Shown here piece by piece: positions 52,423 through 61,529 of a DNA stretch of 64,000 nt (the stretch's first letter is position 1; each line of letters opens with the position of its first letter). Both the position numbers and the translations under genes were made by a program. The DNA comes from Eubacteriales bacterium (GTDB lineage: Bacteria; Bacillota; Clostridia; Lachnospirales; Lachnospiraceae). The stretch covers positions 24,314-88,313 of the forward strand of contig JAUNAF010000001.1 in assembly GCA_030527715.1 (NCBI GenBank), in the 5' to 3' direction. The notes beneath the pieces are model-generated. The model did no database searches. It saw nothing but the letters and a program-made list of their open reading frames with translations, and had not been told where the DNA came from.

Positions 52423-54596
52423 GGCAGAAAGTAGGAGGCGTGGTACTGGATGACACCTGGTATCCGGGAGAAGATCTCTATTCTGACGGCTCTGTGGAGA
52501 ATGAGCTTTTAAATATCGTAAAATCGAATCCGCCGGAAGACTACAACCGCATCATCGACAAAAAAAGCAGCTGGCCGGTACTTTACCACCTCTCACATCA
52601 GAGAGGAAATGTGCTGGAATGGCTCCCGATACAGAAAAATGAGCGTGTGCTTGAGGTCGGCTCCGGCTGCGGAGCAATCACGGGAACGCTTGCGGCGAAG
52701 GCAAAAAGCGTCACCTGTATCGAACTTTCCAAAAGACGCAGCATGATCAATGCTGTGCGCAATCAGAAAGCGGAGAATGTGGAGATCCTGCTCGGCAACT
52801 TCCAGACAGTCGAAAAACAGCTGACACAGAAGTATGAGTGGATCACCCTGATCGGAGTGCTCGAATACGGAGAACTCTATATCGACTCTCCGGATCCGCA
52901 TGTGGACTTTCTGAAGACGATCAAACAGCATCTTACACCGGGCGGACGCATCGTCATTGCGATCGAAAACCGTCTCGGATTGAAATATTTTGCCGGCTGC
53001 ACAGAGGATCATACCGGAAATTATTTTGAGGGTATCGAGGGCTATGCGGCGGAGAAACGCGGCATCCGCACCTTCTCCAGACCGGAGCTTGAGAGCATCT
53101 GCAGAAAGGCAGAACTTTCTGAACTGGAATTCTACTATCCGTATCCGGATTACAAGCTGCCGACCACGATCTACTCCGACCGTTATCTTCCGAAAGCGGG
53201 AGAGCTGCGTGACAATATGCGCAACTTCGACAGAGAGCGCTATCTTCTGTTTGATGAGGCGAGAACCTACGACAGCCTGATCCGTGACGGACTGTTTCCG
53301 ATCTTTTCGAACTCCTTCCTTGTGATCGCATCAGCGGATGCCGCAGAGCAGGAGCTGATCTATTCCAAATATTCGAATGAGAGAGATGAGCATACGGCGA
53401 TCCGTACGGATATTGTGGAGAAGCAGGGAAGACGCTCTGTGCGCAAGGCAGCCTGCGGCGAGAAGGGCAGAGAGCATGTGGCGAAGATCGCCGACTGGTA
53501 TGAGCGTCTGAATGCGCTGTATGAGCATACTCCGCTTCAGATGAACCGAGTAAAAAGAACAGAGGACGGCATCGAGGCAGAATATCTGACCGGCCATACC
53601 CTGGAGGAGGAGCTGGATCAGAAGCTCGCACGCAATGATATTGCAGGTGTGACAGAGCAGCTGATGGATTATATTGAGATCGTCAGATCCACAGGAAGCA
53701 GCGAAGCATTTACCGTTACACCGGAATTTACGAAAGTATTCGGAAAGGCAAAGCTTCCGGAGGGACTGCGCAGTGCCTCTGTGACAGACATCGATCTGGT
53801 GGCAGGCAATGCGGTCCGCACCGCGGACGGATGGACCCTGATCGACTATGAATGGACCTTTGATTTTCCGATTCCGGTAAATTACGTGATCTACCGCATC
53901 ATCTATTTTTATGTTTATGGAAATTCTTCACGCGCAGCTCTCTACAGTGAGAACCTGTACCAGAAGGCAGGGCTGTCCGAAGAGGAAGTACAGGAATACT
54001 GGGAGATGGAAGAGCACTTCCAGCAGTACGTCCTCGGAGATCTGGTGCCGATGAGACTGCTGTATCCGAAGATCAGTCAGGGACATATCGACATGCGCGC
54101 GGAGGATGCACGAAGAAAACAGGCGAAGGAGCATTCCCCGGCGACAAAACAGCCGATCGTGTTCTGTATCGATGCGATGGAGCGCTCACCGAAGCAGCTG
54201 CTTCTGGAAGGATGGGCAGTCAGTCTGCAGGGAAAGGTACTGGAGTATCAGGTGCTTGACGCAGCCGGAAAGCCGCTGAAGATCAAAGAGCAGCGCAGAT
54301 TCCGCAGAAAAGATGTCAATGCACTCTATGCCGCCTCAGGTGAGAATGCAAGATCCGGCTTCCAGATCCTCTGTGAACTGCCGGCAGCAGCACCGCACAA
54401 GCAGAAATTTACCTTTGTGGCAAAGTGCCAGGGAGCAGGAGTGAAACAGTCCTTAAACGAGACAAAGCTTCAGCTTGCAGCGACTTCTGCGGGAAAGGGT
54501 CTCAGAAAGCTTGCGAGAAAGGGCGGACATCAGATACAGTACCGCTTCTTGAATGAGGAACTCAGAATCAAGGTGAAAGAGGGCCAGGATGAGTGA
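52419..54596 (+). CDS. methyltransferase - kinase-fold - beta-domain protein, possible WbdD-like chain terminator
   Basis: A 725-residue protein with three recognisable parts. (1) A class I SAM methyltransferase, with motif I LEVGSGCGA at 78-86 and an acidic end of beta2 (CIEL, about 100-103). (2) At about 310-530, a protein-kinase/APH-like fold: Lys343 (VRKAA), Glu352 (REHVAK), a hinge-like EYLTGHTLEEEL, the catalytic-loop pattern DLVAGN (459-464, like DLHPGN) and Asp476 in LIDYEW. (3) At about 575-690, a beta-rich domain of LEGWAVS...RKDV...GF type. E. coli WbdD phosphorylates and methylates the polymannose end to stop growth and mark it for Wzt. Shared domains and the 4-bp overlap with the Wzt gene suggest the same role; activity is not shown. 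Confidence 0.8.
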   Translation: MRQKVGGVVLDDTWYPGEDLYSDGSVENELLNIVKSNPPEDYNRIIDKKSSWPVLYHLSHQRGNVLEWLPIQKNERVLEVGSGCGAITGTLAAKAKSVTCIELSKRRSMINAVRNQKAENVEILLGNFQTVEKQLTQKYEWITLIGVLEYGELYIDSPDPHVDFLKTIKQHLTPGGRIVIAIENRLGLKYFAGCTEDHTGNYFEGIEGYAAEKRGIRTFSRPELESICRKAELSELEFYYPYPDYKLPTTIYSDRYLPKAGELRDNMRNFDRERYLLFDEARTYDSLIRDGLFPIFSNSFLVIASADAAEQELIYSKYSNERDEHTAIRTDIVEKQGRRSVRKAACGEKGREHVAKIADWYERLNALYEHTPLQMNRVKRTEDGIEAEYLTGHTLEEELDQKLARNDIAGVTEQLMDYIEIVRSTGSSEAFTVTPEFTKVFGKAKLPEGLRSASVTDIDLVAGNAVRTADGWTLIDYEWTFDFPIPVNYVIYRIIYFYVYGNSSRAALYSENLYQKAGLSEEEVQEYWEMEEHFQQYVLGDLVPMRLLYPKISQGHIDMRAEDARRKQAKEHSPATKQPIVFCIDAMERSPKQLLLEGWAVSLQGKVLEYQVLDAAGKPLKIKEQRRFRRKDVNALYAASGENARSGFQILCELPAAAPHKQKFTFVAKCQGAGVKQSLNETKLQLAATSAGKGLRKLARKGGHQIQYRFLNEELRIKVKEGQDE

Positions 54597-56028
54597 TCTC
54601 AGAAGAAAACTGGATAAAGGAATTGCCTATCTGAGAAAGAACGGCATTCGGGCTTTTGCGGGAAGAGCTTTGAAAAAGGCAGCTCTTTCCAGAAAGATCC
54701 GTTACGAAAAATGGTTTGCGGCGCACCGTCTGGATCGCGCCGCACTGAAAGAACTTCAGGAGACCGCACCGCCGCTGAATGAGTTTGTGCTGCTGATGCG
54801 TCCCTGGATCGAGGTGCTAGAGGAGGCCGAGGCAAGGTTTGCCCATATGGCAGCCGCACATCCTGAGATCGAGCTTTGGTACGCAGATCACGATTACTGG
54901 CTTTCAGACGGAAAGCACTGCGGACTGCCGGCCTGCGGACCGGATTTTGATGAGGTCTATCTGGACTCCATGAACTATATCGGCGGAGCTGTACTGGTAT
55001 CAAAGCGGCTGATCGAGCGGCTGGCACTGACACCTGCCGATGTTCCGGCAGATGCTGAGGGCTGGCATGACTTTTTAAAGCGGCTGACAGCGGAGGCAGC
55101 AGCCGTCGGACACATTCCGAGGATCCTGACCAGGGAGCCATGGAATTATTATCAGGAATACAACGGTCAGAAGAAAAAGAAGGCAGTCGGGAAAACGACG
55201 GCCGGGATCTCCGTGATCATCCCGAACAAAGATCATATTCAGGAGCTTCGGCAGTGTGTGAAGAGCGTCCTGGAGCGCGGAGGAGCGGACGAACTTGAGA
55301 TTCTGATCGTCGAAAATAACAGTACGGAGGCAGAGACCTTTGCGTATTATGAAAAGCTGAAAAAACAGGATGCGCGCATCCGTGTGCTGACCTGGGAGAA
55401 AGGCTTTAACTATTCTGCGATCAACAACTTTGCAGCAGAGAAGGCAGAGAAAGATCTGCTGCTGTTTTTAAATAATGATACAGAAGTGAGAGATGCCGGA
55501 TGTCTGGCAGAGCTCGCTGAGAATCTGGAAAAATATCATGCTGCCGCTGCTGGTGCAAGACTGCTCTATAAAGAGGGCACCATCCAGCATGCAGGTGTGG
55601 TGCTCGGTTTTGGAGGAAGTGCGGGACATGCATTTGAGGGCTTTACCGAGGAAGCCTACGATCAGATACCGTTTGCACATGTGGTACGACAGGTGAGTGC
55701 CGTCACGGCAGCCTGCCTGCTGGTACGAAAAGAGGTATTTCTGAAGGCAGGAGGGTTTGACACTGCACTTGCAGTAGCGTACAATGATATAGATTTCTGC
55801 ATGAAACTGCAGAAGCTTAAGGAAAAGATCATCTACTGTCCCGAGGCAGTATTATATCACTATGAATCTGCAACCAGAGGACTGGAACTGACGCCGGAAA
55901 AGGCGGAGCGGATTCGAAGAGAAACAGCACTTTTTACTGAACGCTGGTCAGAGGAGATCGCGGCCGGCGATCCGTTTTACAATCCAAATCTGACACTCGA
56001 GACGGCGGATTATTCATTAAAACGGTAA
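54589..56028 (+). CDS. GT2 glycosyltransferase with degenerate N-terminal GT-like region (3)
   Basis: A 479-residue protein. Residues about 205-440 are a full GT2 domain: GISVIIPNKDHIQEL, IVENNSTEAETF, WEKGFNYSAINNFAA, metal site NNDTEV and the acceptor motif YNDIDFCMKL. Residues about 65-150 look like the second half of another GT2 domain (IELWYADHDYW, PDFDEVYLDSMNYIGG), aligning with YDAVYTDEDK...PDFNLDLLRSNNYI in the gene at 57195. The first half, with the nucleotide-binding strand, is missing. It is thus a tandem GT2 whose first domain has decayed. The C-terminal domain is of the rhamnosyltransferase-like type. Confidence 0.88.
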   Translation: MSDLRRKLDKGIAYLRKNGIRAFAGRALKKAALSRKIRYEKWFAAHRLDRAALKELQETAPPLNEFVLLMRPWIEVLEEAEARFAHMAAAHPEIELWYADHDYWLSDGKHCGLPACGPDFDEVYLDSMNYIGGAVLVSKRLIERLALTPADVPADAEGWHDFLKRLTAEAAAVGHIPRILTREPWNYYQEYNGQKKKKAVGKTTAGISVIIPNKDHIQELRQCVKSVLERGGADELEILIVENNSTEAETFAYYEKLKKQDARIRVLTWEKGFNYSAINNFAAEKAEKDLLLFLNNDTEVRDAGCLAELAENLEKYHAAAAGARLLYKEGTIQHAGVVLGFGGSAGHAFEGFTEEAYDQIPFAHVVRQVSAVTAACLLVRKEVFLKAGGFDTALAVAYNDIDFCMKLQKLKEKIIYCPEAVLYHYESATRGLELTPEKAERIRRETALFTERWSEEIAAGDPFYNPNLTLETADYSLKR

Positions 56029-56048
56029 TAAAAGGAGGAATCATCGAA

Positions 56049-57179
56049 ATGATACGATTTAATTCAGCACCTCTCACCGGAGGGGAGGCTGTCTATATGC
56101 AGCAGGCAATGGCAAACGGAAAACTCTGCGGGGACGGTCCGTTTACCAAAAAATGTTCCGAATGGATGAAGGAGCACTTTCAGGTAAATCACTGTTACCT
56201 GACCACCTCCTGCACACATGCGCTGGAGATGGCAGCTTATCTCTGCGATATTCAGCCGGGAGATGAGGTCATCATGCCGTCCTACACCTTTGTTTCCACC
56301 GCAGACGCCTTCGTACTGCGCGGAGCAAAGATCGTATTTGTGGACATTCATCCGGAGACGATGAATATTGATGAGCGTCTGATCGAGGACGCGATCACAG
56401 AGAAGACCAAGGCGATCGTAGTCGTTCACTATGCAGGTGTCTCCTGCGAGATGGACGAGATCATGGAGATCGCAAAGCGTCATAATCTGCGCGTTGTCGA
56501 GGATGCGGCACAGGGCGTCTATGCCTGGTACAAGGGAAAGGCACTCGGCACCATCGGTGATTTCGGATGCTACAGCTTCCATGAAACTAAAAACTACACG
56601 ATGGGAGAGGGCGGAGCACTGCTGTTCAACGATATCGAATACCGTGACCGTGCGGAGATCCTTCGTGAGAAGGGTACCGACCGCAGCCGCTTCTTCCGCG
56701 GACAGATCGACAAATATACCTGGGTAGACTACGGTTCTTCCTATCTGCCGAGTGATCTGAATGCCGCCTATCTGTATGCACAGCTTGAGAAGGCAGAGGA
56801 GATCAATGAGCGCCGTATGGCGATCTACAATTATTATCATGAGCATTTTGAATGCCTGGAGCAGGCAGGAGCGGTGATCCGCCCGTTTGTGCCGGAGTAC
56901 TGCAAGCACAATGCACACATGTATTATCTGAAACTGAAGGATCTGGAAACCAGAACAGCATTTATAGATTATCTGAAAGAACACGATATCATGGCGGTAT
57001 TCCATTATATTCCGCTGCATTCCTCCGCTGCAGGAAAGCGCTTCGGCCGCTTCCACGGAGAGGATGTACACACAACAAAAGAGAGTGAGCGTATCGTAAG
57101 ACTTCCGATGTTCTATAATCTGACGGACGAGCAGGTGAAGTACGTTACAGATACCGTACTGAACTTTAAGGGTTTCTAG
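56049..57179 (+). CDS. wecE: WecE-type sugar aminotransferase (DegT family)
   Basis: PLP-dependent aminotransferase of 376 residues, closest in motif to dTDP-4-amino-4,6-dideoxygalactose transaminase. The lysine is Lys181 in SFHETKNYTMGEGGA, the motif shared with E. coli WecE/RffA. LTTSCTHALEMAA, DEVIMPSYTFVST and EDAAQGVYAWYKG are the other family runs. It should convert dTDP-4-keto-6-deoxyglucose to dTDP-Fuc4N, so one glycan here may contain an amino-dideoxy sugar. It competes for the same keto-sugar as RfbC. Confidence 0.92.
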   Translation: MIRFNSAPLTGGEAVYMQQAMANGKLCGDGPFTKKCSEWMKEHFQVNHCYLTTSCTHALEMAAYLCDIQPGDEVIMPSYTFVSTADAFVLRGAKIVFVDIHPETMNIDERLIEDAITEKTKAIVVVHYAGVSCEMDEIMEIAKRHNLRVVEDAAQGVYAWYKGKALGTIGDFGCYSFHETKNYTMGEGGALLFNDIEYRDRAEILREKGTDRSRFFRGQIDKYTWVDYGSSYLPSDLNAAYLYAQLEKAEEINERRMAIYNYYHEHFECLEQAGAVIRPFVPEYCKHNAHMYYLKLKDLETRTAFIDYLKEHDIMAVFHYIPLHSSAAGKRFGRFHGEDVHTTKESERIVRLPMFYNLTDEQVKYVTDTVLNFKGF

Positions 57180-57194
57180 TCTGATGGAGGACTT

Positions 57195-59087
57195 ATGGAC
57201 AAAGAATATGGAACAGACTGGGGAGGAATGCTGAAAGTCATTTCTCCTGCATACATCAAAAAGGGTTATCGCTATCTGAAAAGGCATGGGATAAAGCAGT
57301 TCACAGTGCATCTGATGGAACGTTTTCAGAGTACTGAAGTCAGCTATAAGACCTGGTTTGACCTGCACAGAGTGACTGAGCAGACCCTGAGAGAGCAGAG
57401 CGAGACCATATTTGAGACAAAGAAAACGATCAGCATTGTGGTGCCGCTGTACCAGACCCCGGAGAAATTTCTGAGGGAAATGATCGAATCTGTACAGAAA
57501 CAGAGCTATGCAGACTGGGAGCTCTGTCTGGCAGACGCGAGCCCGACATTCGTGCAGGGAGACTTTTCCGGAGGCCGTCAGAAGAAGACCGACGGAAAAG
57601 AGGATGCTCCGAGGCACAGAAAGATCACCGCACTGACTTCTATTATTGAGGAATATCAGGAAAAGGATCAGAGGATCCGCTATCAGATCCTGAAAAAGAA
57701 CGGCAGCATCGCGGAAAATACGAACGAAGCACTTGCCATGGCAACGGGTGATTTTGTGGGGCTGCTGGATCATGACGATCTTCTGGAGCCGGATGCACTC
57801 TTTGAGATCCGCAGAAAGCTGGACGAGGATGAGTGTTATGATGCAGTCTACACCGACGAGGACAAGATCAATCGAAAGGGCACCAGATATCTGACTCCGA
57901 ATATGAAGCCGGACTTCAATCTGGATCTGCTGCGCTCCAACAATTATATCTGCCACTTCTTTGTGGTCAGAAGAGAGCTGGCAGTTGCGGTAGGCGGCTT
58001 CAGGACGGAGTTTGACGGTGCGCAGGATTATGATTTTATTCTCAGATGCACGGAGCAGGCAAAAAAGACCGGCCATGTTCCGCGCGTGCTCTATCACTGG
58101 AGAACTCATGAGAATTCTACCTCTGACAATCCGGACAGCAAGCTGTATGCCTTCGAGGCCGGCAAGCGTGCGCTAGAGGAGCATCTGAAGCGCTGCGGAG
58201 TTGATGCTGAGGTGGGAGATACCCCGGATCTCGGATATTACCGCGTGAGATATGCCTTAAATGAGACTCCGAAAGTATCGATTCTGATCCCGAATAAGGA
58301 TGAGAAGGCGACTCTTCAGAAGTGCCTGAATTCGATCTGGGAGATGACCCTCTATGATAATTATGAGATCCTGGTCGTCGAGAATAACAGCACCGGTGAG
58401 GAGATCTTTGAGTATTATAAGGAGATCGACGGCAAAAATCATGTCCGTGTACTGTACTGGGAGAAGGAATTCAATTATTCTGCGATCAACAATTTTGCAG
58501 CTGCTCAGGCAGAGGGCGAGTATCTTCTGCTGATGAACAATGACACCGAAGTGATCACGACCGGATGGCTGACAGAACTGCTGTCCAACTGCATCCGCAG
58601 AGAGGTCGGTATGGTCGGTGCGAAGCTGTACTTCCCGGACAACACGATCCAGTCTGCCGGAACGATCATCGGCATGGGCGGACTGGCAGATCACGCATTT
58701 GTAAATATGCCGCGCAGAAACTCAGGATATATGCACAGAGCATCGATCCAGATGAATCTAAGCGGTGTGACAGCAGCCTGCGCGCTGGTGCGCCGTGATG
58801 TCTTTGACGAGGTCGGCGGGCTTGAGGAAGAGCTCACTGTGGCATTCAATGATGTCGACCTTGGTCTGAAGATCGTGACCGCGGGCTATCTGATCGTCTA
58901 CGATCCGTTCGTGGAGCTCTACCACTATGAGTCGAAGTCAAGAGGCAGTGATGACGGCAAGAAAGAGCGTCATGCAAAGGAAGTTGCTTTTATGCAGGAG
59001 AAATGGGCAGAGTTTCTTGCAAAGGGAGATCCCTGCTACAGCCCGAACCTGACACTGAGCAAGCATAACATGTCGCTGAGAGTATAG
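57195..59087 (+). CDS. tandem GT2 glycosyltransferase (4)
   Basis: A 630-residue protein with two GT2 domains. The first (about 75-340) has ISIVVPLYQTPEKFL, LLDHDDLLEPD (metal site), YTDEDKIN and DGAQDYDFILRC. It carries an insertion of about 25 residues rich in Lys, Asp and Gly (FSGGRQKKTDGKEDAPRHRK) after the second strand. The second (about 355-610) has VSILIPNKDEKATL, VENNSTGEEIF, the FNYSAINNFAA run and MNNDTEV. Two active domains suggest it adds two linkages, perhaps a disaccharide repeat. It is a paralogue of 54589-56028, which has lost the first domain. Confidence 0.9.
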   Translation: MDKEYGTDWGGMLKVISPAYIKKGYRYLKRHGIKQFTVHLMERFQSTEVSYKTWFDLHRVTEQTLREQSETIFETKKTISIVVPLYQTPEKFLREMIESVQKQSYADWELCLADASPTFVQGDFSGGRQKKTDGKEDAPRHRKITALTSIIEEYQEKDQRIRYQILKKNGSIAENTNEALAMATGDFVGLLDHDDLLEPDALFEIRRKLDEDECYDAVYTDEDKINRKGTRYLTPNMKPDFNLDLLRSNNYICHFFVVRRELAVAVGGFRTEFDGAQDYDFILRCTEQAKKTGHVPRVLYHWRTHENSTSDNPDSKLYAFEAGKRALEEHLKRCGVDAEVGDTPDLGYYRVRYALNETPKVSILIPNKDEKATLQKCLNSIWEMTLYDNYEILVVENNSTGEEIFEYYKEIDGKNHVRVLYWEKEFNYSAINNFAAAQAEGEYLLLMNNDTEVITTGWLTELLSNCIRREVGMVGAKLYFPDNTIQSAGTIIGMGGLADHAFVNMPRRNSGYMHRASIQMNLSGVTAACALVRRDVFDEVGGLEEELTVAFNDVDLGLKIVTAGYLIVYDPFVELYHYESKSRGSDDGKKERHAKEVAFMQEKWAEFLAKGDPCYSPNLTLSKHNMSLRV

Positions 59088-59093
59088 GAAACG

Positions 59094-60041
59094 ATGAAAA
59101 AAGCAAAGGTAAGCGTGGTGATCCCGAACTATCAGGGGGAGCGCTTCTTAAGAGCATGTCTGGACAGTCTGAAACAGCAGACGCTGAAAGACATGGAAAT
59201 CATAATTGTAGACAATGCGTCAACGGACGGCAGTGTTGCGCTGATACGTGCCGAGTATCCGGAGATCGAGCTGATCACCAGATCGGAAAATACCGGTTTC
59301 TGCGGCGCGGTCAACACCGGCATCCGACATGCGAATGCAGAGTATGTCATACTGCTGAACAATGATACGACGGCAGATCCTCACTTTGCGGAGGAGCTGT
59401 ATCGTGCGGTCTCGGCAGATCCGCAGATCTTTTCTGCGCAGGCAATGATGCTGCAGATGGATGCTCCCGAGCTGATCGATGACGCAGGAGATACCTACAA
59501 TGCACTCGGGTGGGCAAGAGCCAGAGGCAAGGGAAAGAGAGTAGATCAGTTCCATGCCTCTGAGGATATCTTTGCCTGCTGCGGCGGTGCAGCGATCTAT
59601 CGCAAATCCGTGTTTGAAAAGATCGGTTACTTTGACGAGGCACATTTTGCCTATCTCGAAGACATCGATATCGGCTATCGGGCAAAGATCTGCGGTTACA
59701 GAAACCGTCTGGTGCCAAAGGCTGTCATCTATCACAAGGGCAGTGCCGCGACCGGATCGCGCTATAATGCATTTAAAGTCTCGCATGCAGCGAGAAACAA
59801 TATTTACCTGATCTACAAAAACATGTCACGCTGGCAGATCCTGATCAATTTGCCGTTTCTGGCAGCAGGACACCTGATCAAATTTCTGTTCTTTCTCTGC
59901 AAAGGGTTTGGACTGACCTATCTGAAAGGACTCTGGCAGGGCATTCTGCTTGCAAGAAAAGGTCAGAAAGCAGCATTTCTGCCGGAAAACTTTGACAACT
60001 GCTGGAAGATACAGCTTCAGTTATGGAAAAATATAGGGTAG
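59094..60041 (+). CDS. WbbL-like GT2 glycosyltransferase, possible rhamnosyltransferase (5)
   Basis: A 315-residue GT2 with SVVIPNYQGERFL, VDNASTDGS, SENTGFCGAVNTGI, the metal site LLNNDT near 89 and ACCGGAAIYRKSVFEKIG. The run FAYLEDIDIGYRA (about 185-197) is the usual acceptor/catalytic ED motif of WbbL-type rhamnosyltransferases. Two hydrophobic segments (about 240-290) near the C-terminus suit membrane association. It is the last gene before a promoter at 60047. Confidence 0.9.
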   Translation: MKKAKVSVVIPNYQGERFLRACLDSLKQQTLKDMEIIIVDNASTDGSVALIRAEYPEIELITRSENTGFCGAVNTGIRHANAEYVILLNNDTTADPHFAEELYRAVSADPQIFSAQAMMLQMDAPELIDDAGDTYNALGWARARGKGKRVDQFHASEDIFACCGGAAIYRKSVFEKIGYFDEAHFAYLEDIDIGYRAKICGYRNRLVPKAVIYHKGSAATGSRYNAFKVSHAARNNIYLIYKNMSRWQILINLPFLAAGHLIKFLFFLCKGFGLTYLKGLWQGILLARKGQKAAFLPENFDNCWKIQLQLWKNIG

Positions 60042-60046
60042 ATTTC

Positions 60047-60075
60047 TTGCATTTTCCATGGCTGTATTGTATGAT
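60047..60075 (+). promoter_or_regulatory. internal promoter before the second initiating transferase
   Basis: TTGCAT (60047-60052), a 17-bp spacer and TATGAT (60070-60075). The start site would be near 60082, about 37 bp before the GTG start at 60119. It would give the last three glycan genes their own transcript. Confidence 0.78.
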
Positions 60076-60118
60076 GAAGTTTGGATTATGAACATGAATC
60101 ATTCAGGAGAAAAATGCA

Positions 60119-61516
60119 GTGATAAAAGATAATCAGCGGTACTTCAACCGCCTGCAGGTTCTGATCGATGCCTTGATCATCATGGTCTCCTATATGTTGG
60201 CATGGTTTCTTCAGATCAAGCTGCGCAGCAGAAATGTCGGCGTACTGCCGGTGGAGACCTATATGCTGGCTCTGCTTCCACTGGTGCCGGGAATGCTGCT
60301 GCTCTATTCGGCAGTTCAGCTGTATTCGCCCAAGCGTGTATCAGGGCGAAGGCGTGAGCTGTGGAAGATCATAAAGGCCAACGGTCTGGGTCTCATCCTG
60401 TTTCTTGCAGCGGCCATGCTGGTAAAGCAGCTGGATTTCTCACGAGGTCTGGTGTTTACCTTCTTTGGCTTTAACCTTGTCGCAGAGTCCGTGGAACGAA
60501 TGGTGATCCGCCTGGTTCTGCACAGACTGCGCAGCAGGGGCATGAATCAGAAACATATTCTGCTGGTAGGTTACGGTCGCTCGGCAAAAGAGTATATTGA
60601 CCGCATCATAGAGAATCCGCAGTGGGGCTACCACATACACGGAATTCTGGACGACAACGTCGACTGTTCCACAACCTATAAAAATATCCATGTGATCGGC
60701 AGCACAGACGAGCTGACAGAGATCCTGGAGGCAAATCAGTTTGATGAGATCGCGATCACACTCGGACTGAACGAATACGATAAGCTGGAGCACATCGTGG
60801 CACTCTGCGAGAAATCCGGCGTACATACCAAATTTATTCCTGATTACAGCAATATCATTCCGACAAAACCTTATACAGAGGATCTGATGGGACTTCCGGT
60901 CATCAATATCCGCTATGTCCCGCTTTCCAACACCTTCAGCATGCTGGCAAAGAGAGTCTTCGATATCGCAGGCGCCTCTGTCAGTCTGGTACTGTTCTCA
61001 CCGGTGATGCTGATGGCGGCATGTCTGATCAAGCTGACCTCCCCGGGACCGCTGATCTATAAGCAGGAGAGAGTCGGACTTCACAATCAGCCGTTTGTTA
61101 TGTACAAATTCCGTTCCATGGGTGTTCAGAAGCCTTCGAGTGAGAAGACGCAGTGGACGGTAAAAAATGACCCGAGAGTTACTCCGGTCGGAAAATTTTT
61201 GAGGAAAACAAGCATTGATGAGCTGCCGCAGCTGATCAATGTATTAAAGGGAGAAATGAGTCTGATCGGGCCACGGCCGGAGCGTCCGCAGTTCGTGGAA
61301 AAATTCCGTGAGGAGATCCCGAGATATATGGTAAAGCATCAGGTGCGTCCGGGTATGACCGGATGGGCACAGGTCAATGGTTTTCGAGGGGATACCTCGA
61401 TCCGAAAGAGAATTGACTGTGATCTCTATTATATAGAAAACTGGACGATGGGACTGGATATCAAAATCCTGTTTCTGACCGTCTATAAGGGATTTATCAA
61501 TAAAAACGCATATTGA
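60119..61516 (+). CDS. undecaprenyl-phosphate sugar phosphotransferase (2), GTG start
   Basis: A 465-residue WbaP/WcaJ-type initiating enzyme. Four N-terminal membrane helices (about 12-130) are followed by a Rossmann-like CoA-binding-type region (HILLVGYGRSAKEYI, about 143-157) and the sugar transferase domain (about 280-465). The latter has KRVFDIAGAS, KFRSMGV, TSIDELPQLINVLKGEMSLIG and GPRPERPQ. The start is GTG, preceded by AGGAGA at 8 nt. An ATG 5 nt before it (ATGCAGTGA) meets a stop after two codons. It starts a glycan different from, or parallel to, that of 37506. Confidence 0.93.
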   Translation: MIKDNQRYFNRLQVLIDALIIMVSYMLAWFLQIKLRSRNVGVLPVETYMLALLPLVPGMLLLYSAVQLYSPKRVSGRRRELWKIIKANGLGLILFLAAAMLVKQLDFSRGLVFTFFGFNLVAESVERMVIRLVLHRLRSRGMNQKHILLVGYGRSAKEYIDRIIENPQWGYHIHGILDDNVDCSTTYKNIHVIGSTDELTEILEANQFDEIAITLGLNEYDKLEHIVALCEKSGVHTKFIPDYSNIIPTKPYTEDLMGLPVINIRYVPLSNTFSMLAKRVFDIAGASVSLVLFSPVMLMAACLIKLTSPGPLIYKQERVGLHNQPFVMYKFRSMGVQKPSSEKTQWTVKNDPRVTPVGKFLRKTSIDELPQLINVLKGEMSLIGPRPERPQFVEKFREEIPRYMVKHQVRPGMTGWAQVNGFRGDTSIRKRIDCDLYYIENWTMGLDIKILFLTVYKGFINKNAY

Positions 61517-61529
61517 AAAGGGGAAAGAG

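Noticed and set aside
56064-58109. A 681-codon open frame on the minus strand
   Set aside because: It lies wholly antisense to wecE and the tandem GT2 gene, both of which have clear family motifs. Its protein is rich in Cys, His, Ile and Leu without a recognisable domain, and the length is explained by codon bias on the + strand.
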